DNA of 36,769 nt from Candidatus Atribacteria bacterium. GTDB lineage: Bacteria; Atribacterota; Phoenicimicrobiia; Phoenicimicrobiales; Phoenicimicrobiaceae. The notes under the pieces were generated by a model. That model was not told where the DNA came from. It made no database searches and saw nothing but the letters and a program-made list of their open reading frames with translations. The position numbers were made by a program, and so were the translations under genes. This document shows positions 24,626-32,445 of the stretch, piece after piece; within the stretch, counting starts at the first letter, position 1; each line of letters begins with the position of its first letter. The stretch lies in the NCBI GenBank assembly GCA_003513845.1, contig DOTB01000083.1:1-36769 (forward strand), given 5' to 3'.

Positions 24626-24661
24626 GCCCTAAAACGCCTATAGAATAAAGGTTTAAAGGGC
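24626..24661. promoter_or_regulatory. 36-bp imperfect inverted repeat between divergent promoters, copy 1
   Basis: GCCCTAAAACGCC at the left and GGTTTAAAGGGC at the right, centred between the -35 boxes of the two divergent promoters. The same structure at 32867-32902 has the ends and spacing conserved. It is a candidate operator for the adjacent regulator. Confidence 0.5.
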
Positions 24662-24699
24662 ATAATTTTTATACATTTTGGCATTTACAAAAATTCGCC

Positions 24700-24727
24700 T
24701 TGTAAGGGAACAGTAATGTGTTAAAAT
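24700..24727 (+). promoter_or_regulatory. Promoter of the truncated regulator, copy 1
   Basis: TTGTAA (24700-24705), 16 bp, TAAAAT (24722-24727); identical boxes in copy 2 (32942-32969). Confidence 0.6.
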
Positions 24728-24762
24728 AGAAGTCATAATCGGATTTGAGAGAGGTTATCTAT

Positions 24763-25045
24763 ATGAACACAAAAGTACCTCAGGTAATCGATGTACTGAT
24801 GAAGTATGGTTCATTTGCCAGACCCTTGGTGAATCGGGCCTTGAGTAATGATAAGCTAAATCCTGCCTGGGAAGAATATTTCAAGGCTATAAGATACGAT
24901 TGGCAGAAGGAATATACCCTCGAACTCAAGTGTGTAGAGCGAGGGATTAGAAGATGTAGAGGTGACCAGACGGTTAAGTACCTGCTTTTGTCCTTGGAAC
25001 TCTCTGTACTTCAAAATCTTAAAGACCGGAAGGGGATAGATTGTA
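24763..25045 (+). pseudogene. 5' remnant of a helical-repeat/HTH regulator gene
   Basis: The ATG at 24763 (behind GAGAGAGG) opens a frame that matches the first 86 or so residues of the 551-aa regulator at 32997 (VPQVIDVLMKYGSFA, EEYFKAIRYDWQKEYTLELK, KYLLLSLELSVLQNLK). After codon 87 a one-base difference shifts the frame, and at 25045 similarity stops, 16 bp before the stop of the converging MFS gene. The open frame runs on to 25134 through unrelated sequence. The HTH region is absent, so the product, if made, is not a complete regulator. The intact paralogue might serve both promoter regions. Confidence 0.85.
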
Positions 25046-25060
25046 CCTTATTTATCATCA

Positions 25061-26332
25061 CTATCTTGATTTATCTTCTAAATAATCTCTATTTTGTAAT
25101 TGTCCAGGAATTAATAGATAAAAAAATCCGATAATCCCAATTATAACCCCAAAAGCAACAAAAATATTACTCAGGGGCAATACAGAAGCTATGATCCCTG
25201 CAAATCCATACGAAAACAGCCTTATCCCACTATTGACTGTTGAACGAAAAGCAAAAATACGTCCCCTTAATTCGGCAGGAGTACCTCTTTGGAGAATAAT
25301 TGTTTGATTGATGTTTGCAAGATTAAGAGCTGCCCCTAAGACTAAAAGGGAAATCAAAACAGATAGATAACGGGTAAATAATCCAATAGATATAAGACAT
25401 AAACCAGATGAAACTACTGCAACCGATAATAGAAGATATTTTCGTTCTATCTCACTTATAAATGATAAAATAATGGTAGATAATAAAGCCCCAAGCCCCA
25501 ACATTGTCTGCATAAACCCAAGTCCACTGGAACCAACCTTCAATATATCATTTGCCAGTAAGGGTATAAAAACAAAAATAGTAGTTCCAAAAAAATCTAC
25601 AATAGCTTCCAATGAAATAAGTCCCTTTAATTCAACTTTTGACCATATCAGCTTTAATCCATCTTTTATATCAGGAAATATTCCTTTAAGCTTTCTTTTT
25701 TCTTTCTTTTTGTCCTCTGCTTTAATAAACATTTCTGATATTCCTGAAAGAATAAAACTAATTCCATCAAGCAATATTACTGCTCTCAAACCTACTAAGG
25801 AAATAAGCACCCCACCTATTGCCATCCCGATAAGTTGAGAAAGATTATTTGTCATTGAAATCAGGGCATTAGCCTGGGAAAGACTGCGGTCTTCTACAGC
25901 ACTTGGAATTAAAGATTGCAGGGCAGGGCTAAAAATTGTAGAACAGACCTGGATAGCAAAGACAGTGGAAAATAAAACCCAGACCTGAAATAGTTTTAGG
26001 TTTAAAAATAGACCCAAAAAAAGAAGTAACCCACCACTTATTAAATCAGTTACAACGAGAATATTTTTCTTTTTCCATCTATCTGCCCATATCCCAGCAA
26101 ATGGTGATAATATTATAGATGGAATGGCACTAGCCATCAAAATAAAACTTACCGTAGCTGCTCCTCCTAACTTACTAACTGTTACCCATAATATTGAAAT
26201 GAAGAATATAGCCGAACCTGTGTTGGAAACGAGTCTTCCCAAAAACAAAAGTAAAAAATCATTATTTTTTGTTAGAAGATTTAACCCTTGAAGTGCTTTT
26301 GAATGGTTTGAAATATTAACTACCTCTTTCAT
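25061..26332 (-). CDS. MFS transporter, drug/peptide exporter type
   Basis: A 423-residue MFS permease of about 12 helices, with the family motif A region FAGIWADRWKKKNIL between helices 2 and 3, and an N-terminal segment FLLLFLGRLVSNTGSAIFFI typical of the macrolide-efflux-like MFS_3 group. It pairs with a second MFS at 27159-28322 and may export or give resistance to the cluster product. Its 3' end abuts the truncated regulator, so its arrival or rearrangement probably broke that gene. Upstream on the same strand are a GNAT and the module A genes. The ATG at 26332 has no strong ribosome site; the start is moderately sure. Confidence 0.9.
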   Translation of the reverse strand: MKEVVNISNHSKALQGLNLLTKNNDFLLLFLGRLVSNTGSAIFFISILWVTVSKLGGAATVSFILMASAIPSIILSPFAGIWADRWKKKNILVVTDLISGGLLLFLGLFLNLKLFQVWVLFSTVFAIQVCSTIFSPALQSLIPSAVEDRSLSQANALISMTNNLSQLIGMAIGGVLISLVGLRAVILLDGISFILSGISEMFIKAEDKKKEKRKLKGIFPDIKDGLKLIWSKVELKGLISLEAIVDFFGTTIFVFIPLLANDILKVGSSGLGFMQTMLGLGALLSTIILSFISEIERKYLLLSVAVVSSGLCLISIGLFTRYLSVLISLLVLGAALNLANINQTIILQRGTPAELRGRIFAFRSTVNSGIRLFSYGFAGIIASVLPLSNIFVAFGVIIGIIGFFYLLIPGQLQNRDYLEDKSR

Positions 26333-26445
26333 ATACTGTAATAATTTTTATTTATTCCTTAACGCTAATAGCATAATATAGGTGATATTTATAAAATTAA
26401 CTTTATTATTCCTTAATGTCTATATTAAAACTTTTAAATATTATG

Positions 26446-26916
26446 TCAGCATTTATATTCCATCTTTATAAATTCATCACCGCCTATTAAAGTATCCTTT
26501 TGGTAAACATCGGTTATTTCAAATCCAGCCCTTTCATAACATTTGATTGCTCGTTTATTGAAAGACCGGACTTCTAAAGCAATCTTTTTGCTGCCATACC
26601 TCTTTTTGCACTCATTTTTTAACAATTCCATAAGCATATTGCCTAAACCTTGCCCACATGATGAAGGCTTTAATCCCAATCCAACTAAAACAAAATCCTT
26701 GTTTTCTATAAATCTTATATATCCACATAAATTATTACTCTTATCGATAACGGCAGTAAACTCATTCTTTCTTTTTCCCTCTATTGTTATCCCCCATCTT
26801 TGTTGGTTTAGAGTATCCCAATCCGGAAAATTATAAACAGAATAAATTCCTTCGTATTTCCAAGAACATATTTGTCTTGCATGATCTTCAGTTAAGATTT
26901 CTAATCTTAAATCCAT
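26446..26916 (-). CDS. GNAT N-acetyltransferase, RimI-like
   Basis: A 156-residue GNAT with the acetyl-CoA loop around VGLGLKPSSCGQGLGNMLME and the C-terminal EVRSFNKRAIKCYERAGFEI. It transfers an acyl group from CoA to an amine. Inside the island it could acetylate the peptide product for export or self-protection, or act on ornithine side chains like the GNAT maturases of selidamide-type lipopeptides; nothing in the sequence decides between acetyl and longer acyl donors. It lies 113 bp upstream of the MFS gene. Confidence 0.85.
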   Translation of the reverse strand: MDLRLEILTEDHARQICSWKYEGIYSVYNFPDWDTLNQQRWGITIEGKRKNEFTAVIDKSNNLCGYIRFIENKDFVLVGLGLKPSSCGQGLGNMLMELLKNECKKRYGSKKIALEVRSFNKRAIKCYERAGFEITDVYQKDTLIGGDEFIKMEYKC

Positions 26917-27042
26917 TACCTATCACTTACTTTCTTTGTAATACAATATAAAGAATCTGGTTTATCTGAAGTAAGATTCTGGCATAAGGATGAGCTTTTA
27001 TGTGTATAAAAAATTAAAACTTTGATTTAAATTAGTATACTT

Positions 27043-27162
27043 TTAACTTTTAGCTAACATAACCCATACGAGCACATTATATGGAGGACACGCTGGCTTT
27101 TCTTGAGAGTACCATTTTGCTATAATTTTATCACTACAGCAAGCCTTAACTCTGACTCTCAT
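27043..27162 (-). CDS. 39-aa ORF translationally coupled to the MFS gene
   Basis: The ATG (27160-27162) overlaps the MFS stop as ATGA. The product reads MRVRVKACCSDKIIAKWYSQ, then EKPACPPYNVLVWVMLAKS, ending TAA. It has three cysteines (CC and PACPP) and a hydrophobic end. The start/stop overlap and its place in a peptide cluster make translation plausible. It could be an additional precursor, an accessory subunit, or a chance ORF after a gene end. It is not similar to the precursors at 23982 or 32317. Confidence 0.45.
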   Translation of the reverse strand: MRVRVKACCSDKIIAKWYSQEKPACPPYNVLVWVMLAKS

Positions 27163-28322
27163 ATTTTCTCTTTTATATTTGGGATGGTGTATAAAAATAG
27201 GCCAAAAAATACTATAAATATTCCTATTAATATCATCAGTATTCTAACGCTAACTATGTTTAAAGCATAACCACTGAGAGCAAGTGATATTGGTAAAAGT
27301 CCGTTAGTTAATGCTCCTATAATGGCAAAGACTCGTCCTCTTTTTTCATTTGGTACTGTTTTTTGGACGAATACATTTATTAATATATTAACTAATGCGA
27401 ATAGGAATCCAATTTTAAATGTCAGTATAAGTATATACCATAAACTAGGAAACAATGTAAAGAGTATAAGCAGACTACCAATCCCAACTATCCCCCATAT
27501 TACTGGGATATATTTTCGCTTTATCTCAGGCGAGATAGATAAAAAAGTTCCTCCCGATACAATCCCAAGTGAAAACAATGTCATCAAGATGCCAAATTCC
27601 TTTGTACCGTATCCCAAATCCATCTTTATGTATTTTGCGAAGATCAAATCTACTGGTCCAATGAAGAAGCTCAAAGCGGTGAAAGTAATGAGACCTTTCA
27701 TCAAATAATCACGCCTCAAGATGAAATGAAAACCTTCTTTCAGATCCTTTACGGTGTTCTTAATTGTTATATTAGCGGAAGGAGGAGAAGTCATCGAGAT
27801 AAATATCTCGCTTATTCCCGAAAAGAAGTAAGTGATGCCATTAATCAGGAAGACAAATGGAGCTCCGAAAATAGCTATTAAGAGCCCACCGACACCAGGC
27901 CCTAAGACATTCGAAATTTGGTTTCCCGTAGTATATAGAGAATTCGCGCGTGTAAGGTATTTATAAGACACTATATTTGGAATACTCGAAATAATAGCAG
28001 GATAGAAGAAAGCCCCAGCGAATGATATCAACAATGCTATGACATAGAGATGCCCTATCTGTAAGGTACCTTTCAATGCCATTAAAGCCATCCATACAAT
28101 AATAACCCCTCTAAACAAGTCTGCCAACACTATAATCCACTTTCTACTCGTTCTATCCACCACTACTCCTGCTATTGGGCCAATTATAACACGTGGGAGT
28201 ACCGAAAGGGCAAATACATTCCCAAGTACGACTGAAGACCCTGTAACATCCAGCACCCACCACATCAAGGCTATGTTGTATATTGAATCACCGAATGCAG
28301 ATACTATTTGTCCTATCCACAA
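27159..28322 (-). CDS. MFS transporter, module A exporter
   Basis: A 387-residue MFS permease with 11-12 helices and the motif A loop IAGVVVDRTSRKWIIVLADL after helix 2. The frame is open upstream for a few more codons (KTNLFNKNFLLLWIGQ) typical of the start of such proteins, but no ATG or GTG is found in register there before an in-frame TGA, so the TTG at 28322 is the only ordinary start. The N-terminus may therefore be slightly longer from a non-standard codon or be damaged. It is paralogous to the MFS at 25061 and probably exports the mature peptide. Confidence 0.88.
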   Translation of the reverse strand: MWIGQIVSAFGDSIYNIALMWWVLDVTGSSVVLGNVFALSVLPRVIIGPIAGVVVDRTSRKWIIVLADLFRGVIIVWMALMALKGTLQIGHLYVIALLISFAGAFFYPAIISSIPNIVSYKYLTRANSLYTTGNQISNVLGPGVGGLLIAIFGAPFVFLINGITYFFSGISEIFISMTSPPSANITIKNTVKDLKEGFHFILRRDYLMKGLITFTALSFFIGPVDLIFAKYIKMDLGYGTKEFGILMTLFSLGIVSGGTFLSISPEIKRKYIPVIWGIVGIGSLLILFTLFPSLWYILILTFKIGFLFALVNILINVFVQKTVPNEKRGRVFAIIGALTNGLLPISLALSGYALNIVSVRILMILIGIFIVFFGLFLYTIPNIKEKI

Positions 28323-28423
28323 CAGTAAGAAATTCTTGTTAAAAAGATTCGTCTTTAGACCAACCTTTGTGCTTTCATCTTTAGTAAGTATAGTTTCTCA
28401 ACCTCTTTTCCTATTGTCTACTA

Positions 28424-28445
28424 ATACCATTAATATTAATGGTAT
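28424..28445. repeat. Perfect 22-bp palindrome between enzyme and transporter genes
   Basis: ATACCATTAAT followed at once by ATTAATGGTAT, one base from the stop of the spermidine-synthase-like gene and about 100 bp before the MFS start. No T-tract follows, so an operator or an RNA processing hairpin is more likely than a terminator. Confidence 0.6.
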
Positions 28446-28446
28446 G

Positions 28447-29622
28447 CTATTCAAGAATGTCTATGGCTTCTTTATATCTTTTCTGACAAGCCAATGCAAA
28501 ACTTGCTATTTGTCTTACTCCATAATTCTGAGAGATTTCAGCATATTTTAGAATTTGTTCACTAATTCCTTCTAAAGGAGAAAATCCTTCTGTAATACTT
28601 GTTAGAAGAGCTTTTAGGTTCAATAACACATTCAATGTTCGTTCTTGTATAGGCACCAATCCATTAGAGTGAAGTTCTAATACCTTGATTTTTTTTGTTT
28701 GTTTTTGATTGCTCTGTTTTTTAATATTTAGCAATTTAGTTATTTCTTGACTTTTTTTAACTGGTAAGGAAGAAAGTAAACTATTCAAGCTAATCAAATC
28801 ATTATGATTAATTAATTTATAAGTATACTCTTTTTTAGTATACAAGTCCACATATTCTTTCAATTCATTGATCGTCTTCTTCCGGGACATCAGAAAAGAT
28901 GACAACCAATTTAATTCGTTCAAATTCTCTTTGTTGTTACTCTTGGGGCGACTAAAAAAATATCTTAGAGCTTTATCACTTTTTGTAGATATTACTAATG
29001 CGCTTTCCCAAAGTGGTATCAAAGCTACTCGGGCACCTTGCCTGCACAATTCATTGGCAATGCTATAGGTAATAGATTTGGGTTTATATTTTTCTGGAAA
29101 CATAAAATTAAGTGCAATATATTTCATTGATGGATCAAAACAGTGCAAAAAAACAAAACCATCTTCAGGGATATGCTTCAAATATTTTCTCAAATATTCT
29201 TCTTTATATGCTTTCTGAACATATCCATTTGTATCATACAAATCTACGACTATAGCATTAAATAGGTTATTAGGATTTAAACTATCAATGTAAGTACAAG
29301 CTTCCTTTATGACAATAGATAGATTACTATATGACAACCATCCTTTCCTTTTTAACTCTGCTATCATTTCTTCATTGTTTTCCACGCCTATACAAGTAGG
29401 AGTTACTTTCCATTTGCTTAAAATTTCCAGCGTTGTACCTCCACCAAGTCCTAACATTAAAAACTTTTTTACTTGTGACTTATAAACTGCCCATGCAAGA
29501 TAATCCCAGTAATTGAAAGTAATATTATATTTATCTGGCTTTATTGAAAAAGTCATTTGTTTTTGATACTTTTTTCCCTTGATTTTTATTATTCTATCCT
29601 TTATCAATAGTTTTATAGACAT
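28447..29622 (-). CDS. Spermidine-synthase-like (aminopropyl/methyltransferase fold) protein with helical C-terminus
   Basis: A 391-residue protein. Residues 1-210 follow the spermidine synthase/SAM-methyltransferase fold: FLMLGLGGGTTLEIL (55-67), acidic GVENNEEMI, and VVDLYDTNGYV. The remaining 180 residues are helical and include Lys-rich stretches and a repeat-like end (YAEISQNYGVRQIASFALAC). Whether it uses SAM or decarboxylated SAM cannot be told. In module A it might methylate or aminopropylate the peptide, or make a polyamine from arginase-derived ornithine. The ATG at 29622 has GGGGAG 8 bases upstream; it lies inside the end of the acyltransferase gene, suggesting coupling. Confidence 0.75.
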   Translation of the reverse strand: MSIKLLIKDRIIKIKGKKYQKQMTFSIKPDKYNITFNYWDYLAWAVYKSQVKKFLMLGLGGGTTLEILSKWKVTPTCIGVENNEEMIAELKRKGWLSYSNLSIVIKEACTYIDSLNPNNLFNAIVVDLYDTNGYVQKAYKEEYLRKYLKHIPEDGFVFLHCFDPSMKYIALNFMFPEKYKPKSITYSIANELCRQGARVALIPLWESALVISTKSDKALRYFFSRPKSNNKENLNELNWLSSFLMSRKKTINELKEYVDLYTKKEYTYKLINHNDLISLNSLLSSLPVKKSQEITKLLNIKKQSNQKQTKKIKVLELHSNGLVPIQERTLNVLLNLKALLTSITEGFSPLEGISEQILKYAEISQNYGVRQIASFALACQKRYKEAIDILE

Positions 29623-30538
29623 TTCCTTCACTCCCCAATCTTAAGTTTAATTTTTTCACTTTGCAAAATATATTCATTGCCTTCTCATTCTTTTCAAAAC
29701 TAATGTTTGTAGCCCAATTTATAACTTGCCAATGATGTCTATACCATAATCTCCAATGTTCGGGGGACTTTAATATCTCTTCTCGGAAATATTTAAAACA
29801 TTTCTCTGCTCCTTCCTGAACCTTATTTGTCTCAATAAAAACAGCTGGATATATTATAAGCTCTCTTTTTCCTTCGTTAATTCTCGTTATTACTGGAATA
29901 ATAGGTTTATGAAGCCTTCCCATTAATCGAAATAGCCCACTTCTTATATAAATCTTAGAAGAAAGAAAATTCACATTAATAGGTGAACTATCGTTTCCAA
30001 CACCTGTATTTCCATCTAAATAAACGTAGACCCAGTTATTATTAGAGATTAATCTGTACAATTTTAATCCAATATTAACTTGCTCTGCAATAATAAATTC
30101 GACGCCTACTTTCTTATACTTCAGCTTTATTTCTTCATTATATGATTCTTGGTCCACAAGCATTATAAATTTTAGTTTAGGAACTCTTTTTAGCAAAAGT
30201 TGGGCAACAGCACGTGGACCATATCTATAATCACCATAATGAAAACTAAGTAATATCCCCCCTTCTTTTACCCATTCCATTATATTCTCCACTCCTATAA
30301 TCTTATCAAAACCTGAAAATAAATACGGATGCTTTCTATAAATATTTGTCATCATATTATGGATGCGATAATTAATCCATGTCTTTCTAATAGAAGACCT
30401 TGGTTGTATGGGAAGAATTTCTTTGATTAGATTTGAATAGCTTATAAAATAATCGAAAGAAACCCCCTTAAACTTTTCATAAAGAAGGGAGATCTTAAGG
30501 AGTTCTTTGCAAAACCATAATAATAATTTTCTATCCAT
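29594..30538 (-). CDS. LpxL/HtrB-like acyltransferase
   Basis: A 314-residue protein of the lysophospholipid/lipid A acyltransferase superfamily, with N-terminal hydrophobic helices, the core GILLSFHYGDYRYGPRAV (about 94-111), IMLVDQESYNEEIKLKYKKV and VYLDGNTGVGN. In LpxL the catalytic motif is HxxxxD/E (HFGNWE); here it reads H100-Y-G-D-Y-R105, with the acidic residue at +3 instead of +5. No lipid A genes are near. The position between an arginase-like and a methyltransferase-like gene suggests it acylates the peptide (for example an ornithine side chain) instead of lipid A. That substrate is inference. Confidence 0.75.
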   Translation of the reverse strand: MDRKLLLWFCKELLKISLLYEKFKGVSFDYFISYSNLIKEILPIQPRSSIRKTWINYRIHNMMTNIYRKHPYLFSGFDKIIGVENIMEWVKEGGILLSFHYGDYRYGPRAVAQLLLKRVPKLKFIMLVDQESYNEEIKLKYKKVGVEFIIAEQVNIGLKLYRLISNNNWVYVYLDGNTGVGNDSSPINVNFLSSKIYIRSGLFRLMGRLHKPIIPVITRINEGKRELIIYPAVFIETNKVQEGAEKCFKYFREEILKSPEHWRLWYRHHWQVINWATNISFEKNEKAMNIFCKVKKLNLRLGSEGNVYKTIDKG

Positions 30539-30552
30539 CCTTATCCTAAATC

Positions 30553-31629
30553 CTACAAAAATAATCTCTTTAGACCATCTAAACAGTATGCTAAAATTTT
30601 AATCGGTAAATCATTTTTTTCTATTCCTTTTCTAACAGAGCCTTCTACCAAATCTATTCCGCAGAAAGGGATTTTTAAGCAAAATAATCTATCTAAAAAA
30701 TTTAATAATTCCATTCCCATAGGTCCTCCTGAAACGGGAGAATCAACAAAAGGGAACTCAATCGGATTAATACAATCCAAGTCTATGCTCAAGTAGAAAC
30801 AAGCTTTGGGATTTTCTTTTTTAATGTTATCTAATTTATTAAATATTTGATCTGTAGAAAAATCTAGAAATCGAAATACTTTTGGGTCTTCTTTTAATTG
30901 AAAAACAGAACGTAACCCTCTAGTACCTATTTGAAGAATCTTTTCCACTTTATCACATTTTAATAGGTGGAACACAAAGTTGCTATTATTTATATCTTCG
31001 AGAGGTATCACTCTATAGCCAGAGTCATGGTGTGCGTCAAGTATTACTAGAATGATATCTTTTCCAAACTGCTCAATAAAAGCTTTCAGAATAGCATATG
31101 TTATAGAGTGATCTCCTCCAATTGAAATTAAAACACTTTGATCAGGTAAATTTTTAACAATTGTAAAGATGACTTCATAAAGATGATTTAAACTCTCCAG
31201 GGGTAAAAGTAAATCTCCTAGATCTTTAATTTTTAAGCCCCTAAATAATTTTCTACCTTGTCCAATATCAAAAAGTCCAGAAGTTCCATTCCCTTCTATC
31301 TGGGAGTAAATCGGGTATTTGCAACTTAATTCTCTCAAATGTTTAGGAAATTTGTCGACTGTTGTGTTTGGAGATATTGAGCCTTGCTTATATGGGATCC
31401 CCAATAACAATACGTGTGGTTGACATGGAAAATATTCTTTGCAATTAAAAAAGTTGTATGGATATTTCTTTAGCAAATATCCTAACTCATTATAAGGATT
31501 CTTATCTTGCGTTTCCAAAGAAAGTTTATCTCGTTTTGTTTTCCAAAATTCTTCAAAATTTCCATCCGTAACTATGAGTTTTCCTTCTCCAGAATAAAAA
31601 ATGTATTCAGGCTTTTTTATGGTCTCCAT
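30553..31629 (-). CDS. Arginase/agmatinase-family enzyme, possible peptide arginase
   Basis: A 358-residue ureohydrolase. All six manganese ligands are present: H174 (IGGDHS), D198, H200, D202 (LDAHHD) and D283, D285 (YLSIDLDCINP). It should cleave a guanidine to an amine plus urea. The first 65 residues are an extension absent from free-arginine arginases and might bind the peptide leader. In known RiPPs (landornamide OspR) a peptide arginase converts Arg to ornithine. The adjacent 32-aa precursor has Arg-Cys pairs in its core. The start overlaps the end of the M50 gene by 23 bp. Free arginine or agmatine as substrate remains possible. Confidence 0.85.
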   Translation of the reverse strand: METIKKPEYIFYSGEGKLIVTDGNFEEFWKTKRDKLSLETQDKNPYNELGYLLKKYPYNFFNCKEYFPCQPHVLLLGIPYKQGSISPNTTVDKFPKHLRELSCKYPIYSQIEGNGTSGLFDIGQGRKLFRGLKIKDLGDLLLPLESLNHLYEVIFTIVKNLPDQSVLISIGGDHSITYAILKAFIEQFGKDIILVILDAHHDSGYRVIPLEDINNSNFVFHLLKCDKVEKILQIGTRGLRSVFQLKEDPKVFRFLDFSTDQIFNKLDNIKKENPKACFYLSIDLDCINPIEFPFVDSPVSGGPMGMELLNFLDRLFCLKIPFCGIDLVEGSVRKGIEKNDLPIKILAYCLDGLKRLFL

Positions 31630-32209
31630 AAAATAAACCTTTCTTATAAATACGAATTAATTTTTCGATAATCCTTATTATAATTGTAGTGCTAATTACT
31701 CCCAAAGATAAATTAAATATACCCTTGTGATCAATAGCATTTTGTACTATAAGTATTTCTGAAATAACTCCACTTGTATACAAAATATAAAATATTGTCC
31801 ATTGAGCAAGTCTAAACAATTTATTCATCAGTTTTCTATTCCATTTAGATGTTATTTGGAAGATATAATAGCCATCTGAGGGTTTAACCGGGACAATATT
31901 TAAAGCAATAACCCCTAAATATAAGAAACTAAACAACTTAAGATTTGGAAAAATATTTTGTAATAAAAAAGCAAAATTAAACAAAAACTGAAACGTAAAT
32001 CCTGCACTTGTTAGCACTAATTTTTTCATATCAGAGATATCAATATCAAATTTTATTTTACTATAGTACAAGGGAGGAACTTTTTTTACAATTACTATTT
32101 TCCCATTTCCACCTATAAAGTATGCTGTAATTAAATGGCCAGCTTCATGAAGCAAAGGCATAAACAATATATAAAAGATAATTAATATACTTTCCAAAAT
32201 CATTTCCAT
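31607..32209 (-). CDS. M50-type membrane zinc metalloprotease
   Basis: A 200-residue integral membrane protein with HEAGH (H21, E22, H25) inside the first hydrophobic helix and the second M50 motif NIVPVKPSDGYYI (D112). The spacing and the small size fit the M50B group, which cuts in the membrane and includes proteases that trim peptide leaders or process signals. As the first gene after the precursor it is a natural candidate for leader removal or for processing the 45-aa pheromone-like peptide. It overlaps the arginase-like gene by 23 bp, indicating one operon. Confidence 0.85.
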   Translation of the reverse strand: MEMILESILIIFYILFMPLLHEAGHLITAYFIGGNGKIVIVKKVPPLYYSKIKFDIDISDMKKLVLTSAGFTFQFLFNFAFLLQNIFPNLKLFSFLYLGVIALNIVPVKPSDGYYIFQITSKWNRKLMNKLFRLAQWTIFYILYTSGVISEILIVQNAIDHKGIFNLSLGVISTTIIIRIIEKLIRIYKKGLFYGDHKKA

Positions 32210-32266
32210 TATACTTTCTTGGATATTTTAATTTAATGCTTAAATTTGAATAAAATGTAAAGCAAT

Positions 32267-32302
32267 TGACATAGAGGCAACTTTAAAGTTGCCTCTATGT
32301 CA
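32267..32302. terminator. Perfect 36-bp palindrome after the module A precursor
   Basis: TGACATAGAGGCAACTTT followed directly by AAAGTTGCCTCTATGTCA, 14 bases after the precursor stop and about 57 bp before the M50 start. There is no U-run in either direction, so full termination is unlikely; a strong hairpin that protects the short precursor mRNA or gives partial read-through is more plausible. Such hairpins between precursor and enzyme genes are common in RiPP operons. Confidence 0.7.
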
Positions 32303-32316
32303 TAAAGCTGTTTACT

Positions 32317-32415
32317 CTAGCATCTAATAACACATCTGATCACGTTACATTCTAAATCTTCCAATTCTTTAGGATCAATTTTTTCTAATTCCTTTTTCTT
32401 CTCATTTTTACTCAT
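32317..32415 (-). CDS. Candidate RiPP precursor peptide, module A (32 aa, core CNVIRCVIRC)
   Basis: A 32-codon ORF at the head of the operon, with a strong ribosome site AAAGGAGGTGAGTTCCACA before ATG 32415. It begins MSKNEKKKELEKIDPKELED, a charged helical leader, then LE and CNVIRCVIRC-stop. The core has three cysteines and two Ile-Arg-Cys units (repeat VIRC VIRC), chemically very unlike the leader. The two arginines are obvious targets for the arginase-like enzyme two genes downstream, and the cysteines for disulfide or thioether formation. A perfect hairpin follows. No known precursor family is recognised. The gene is small but well supported by its ribosome site and context. Confidence 0.8.
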   Translation of the reverse strand: MSKNEKKKELEKIDPKELEDLECNVIRCVIRC

Positions 32416-32445
32416 TGTGGAACTCACCTCCTTTCTTGTAATTTT

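Larger units (their letters stand above)
24203..25045. repeat. Regulatory cassette, left copy (direct repeat of 32441-33280)
   Basis: Roughly 90% identical by eye to 32441-33280 and in the same orientation. It contains the leader region before the precursor, the 45-aa peptide gene, the divergent promoters and the first 90 or so codons of the regulator. Outside these limits the two loci are unrelated. It is therefore a duplicated control cassette attached to different downstream genes. Confidence 0.9.
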
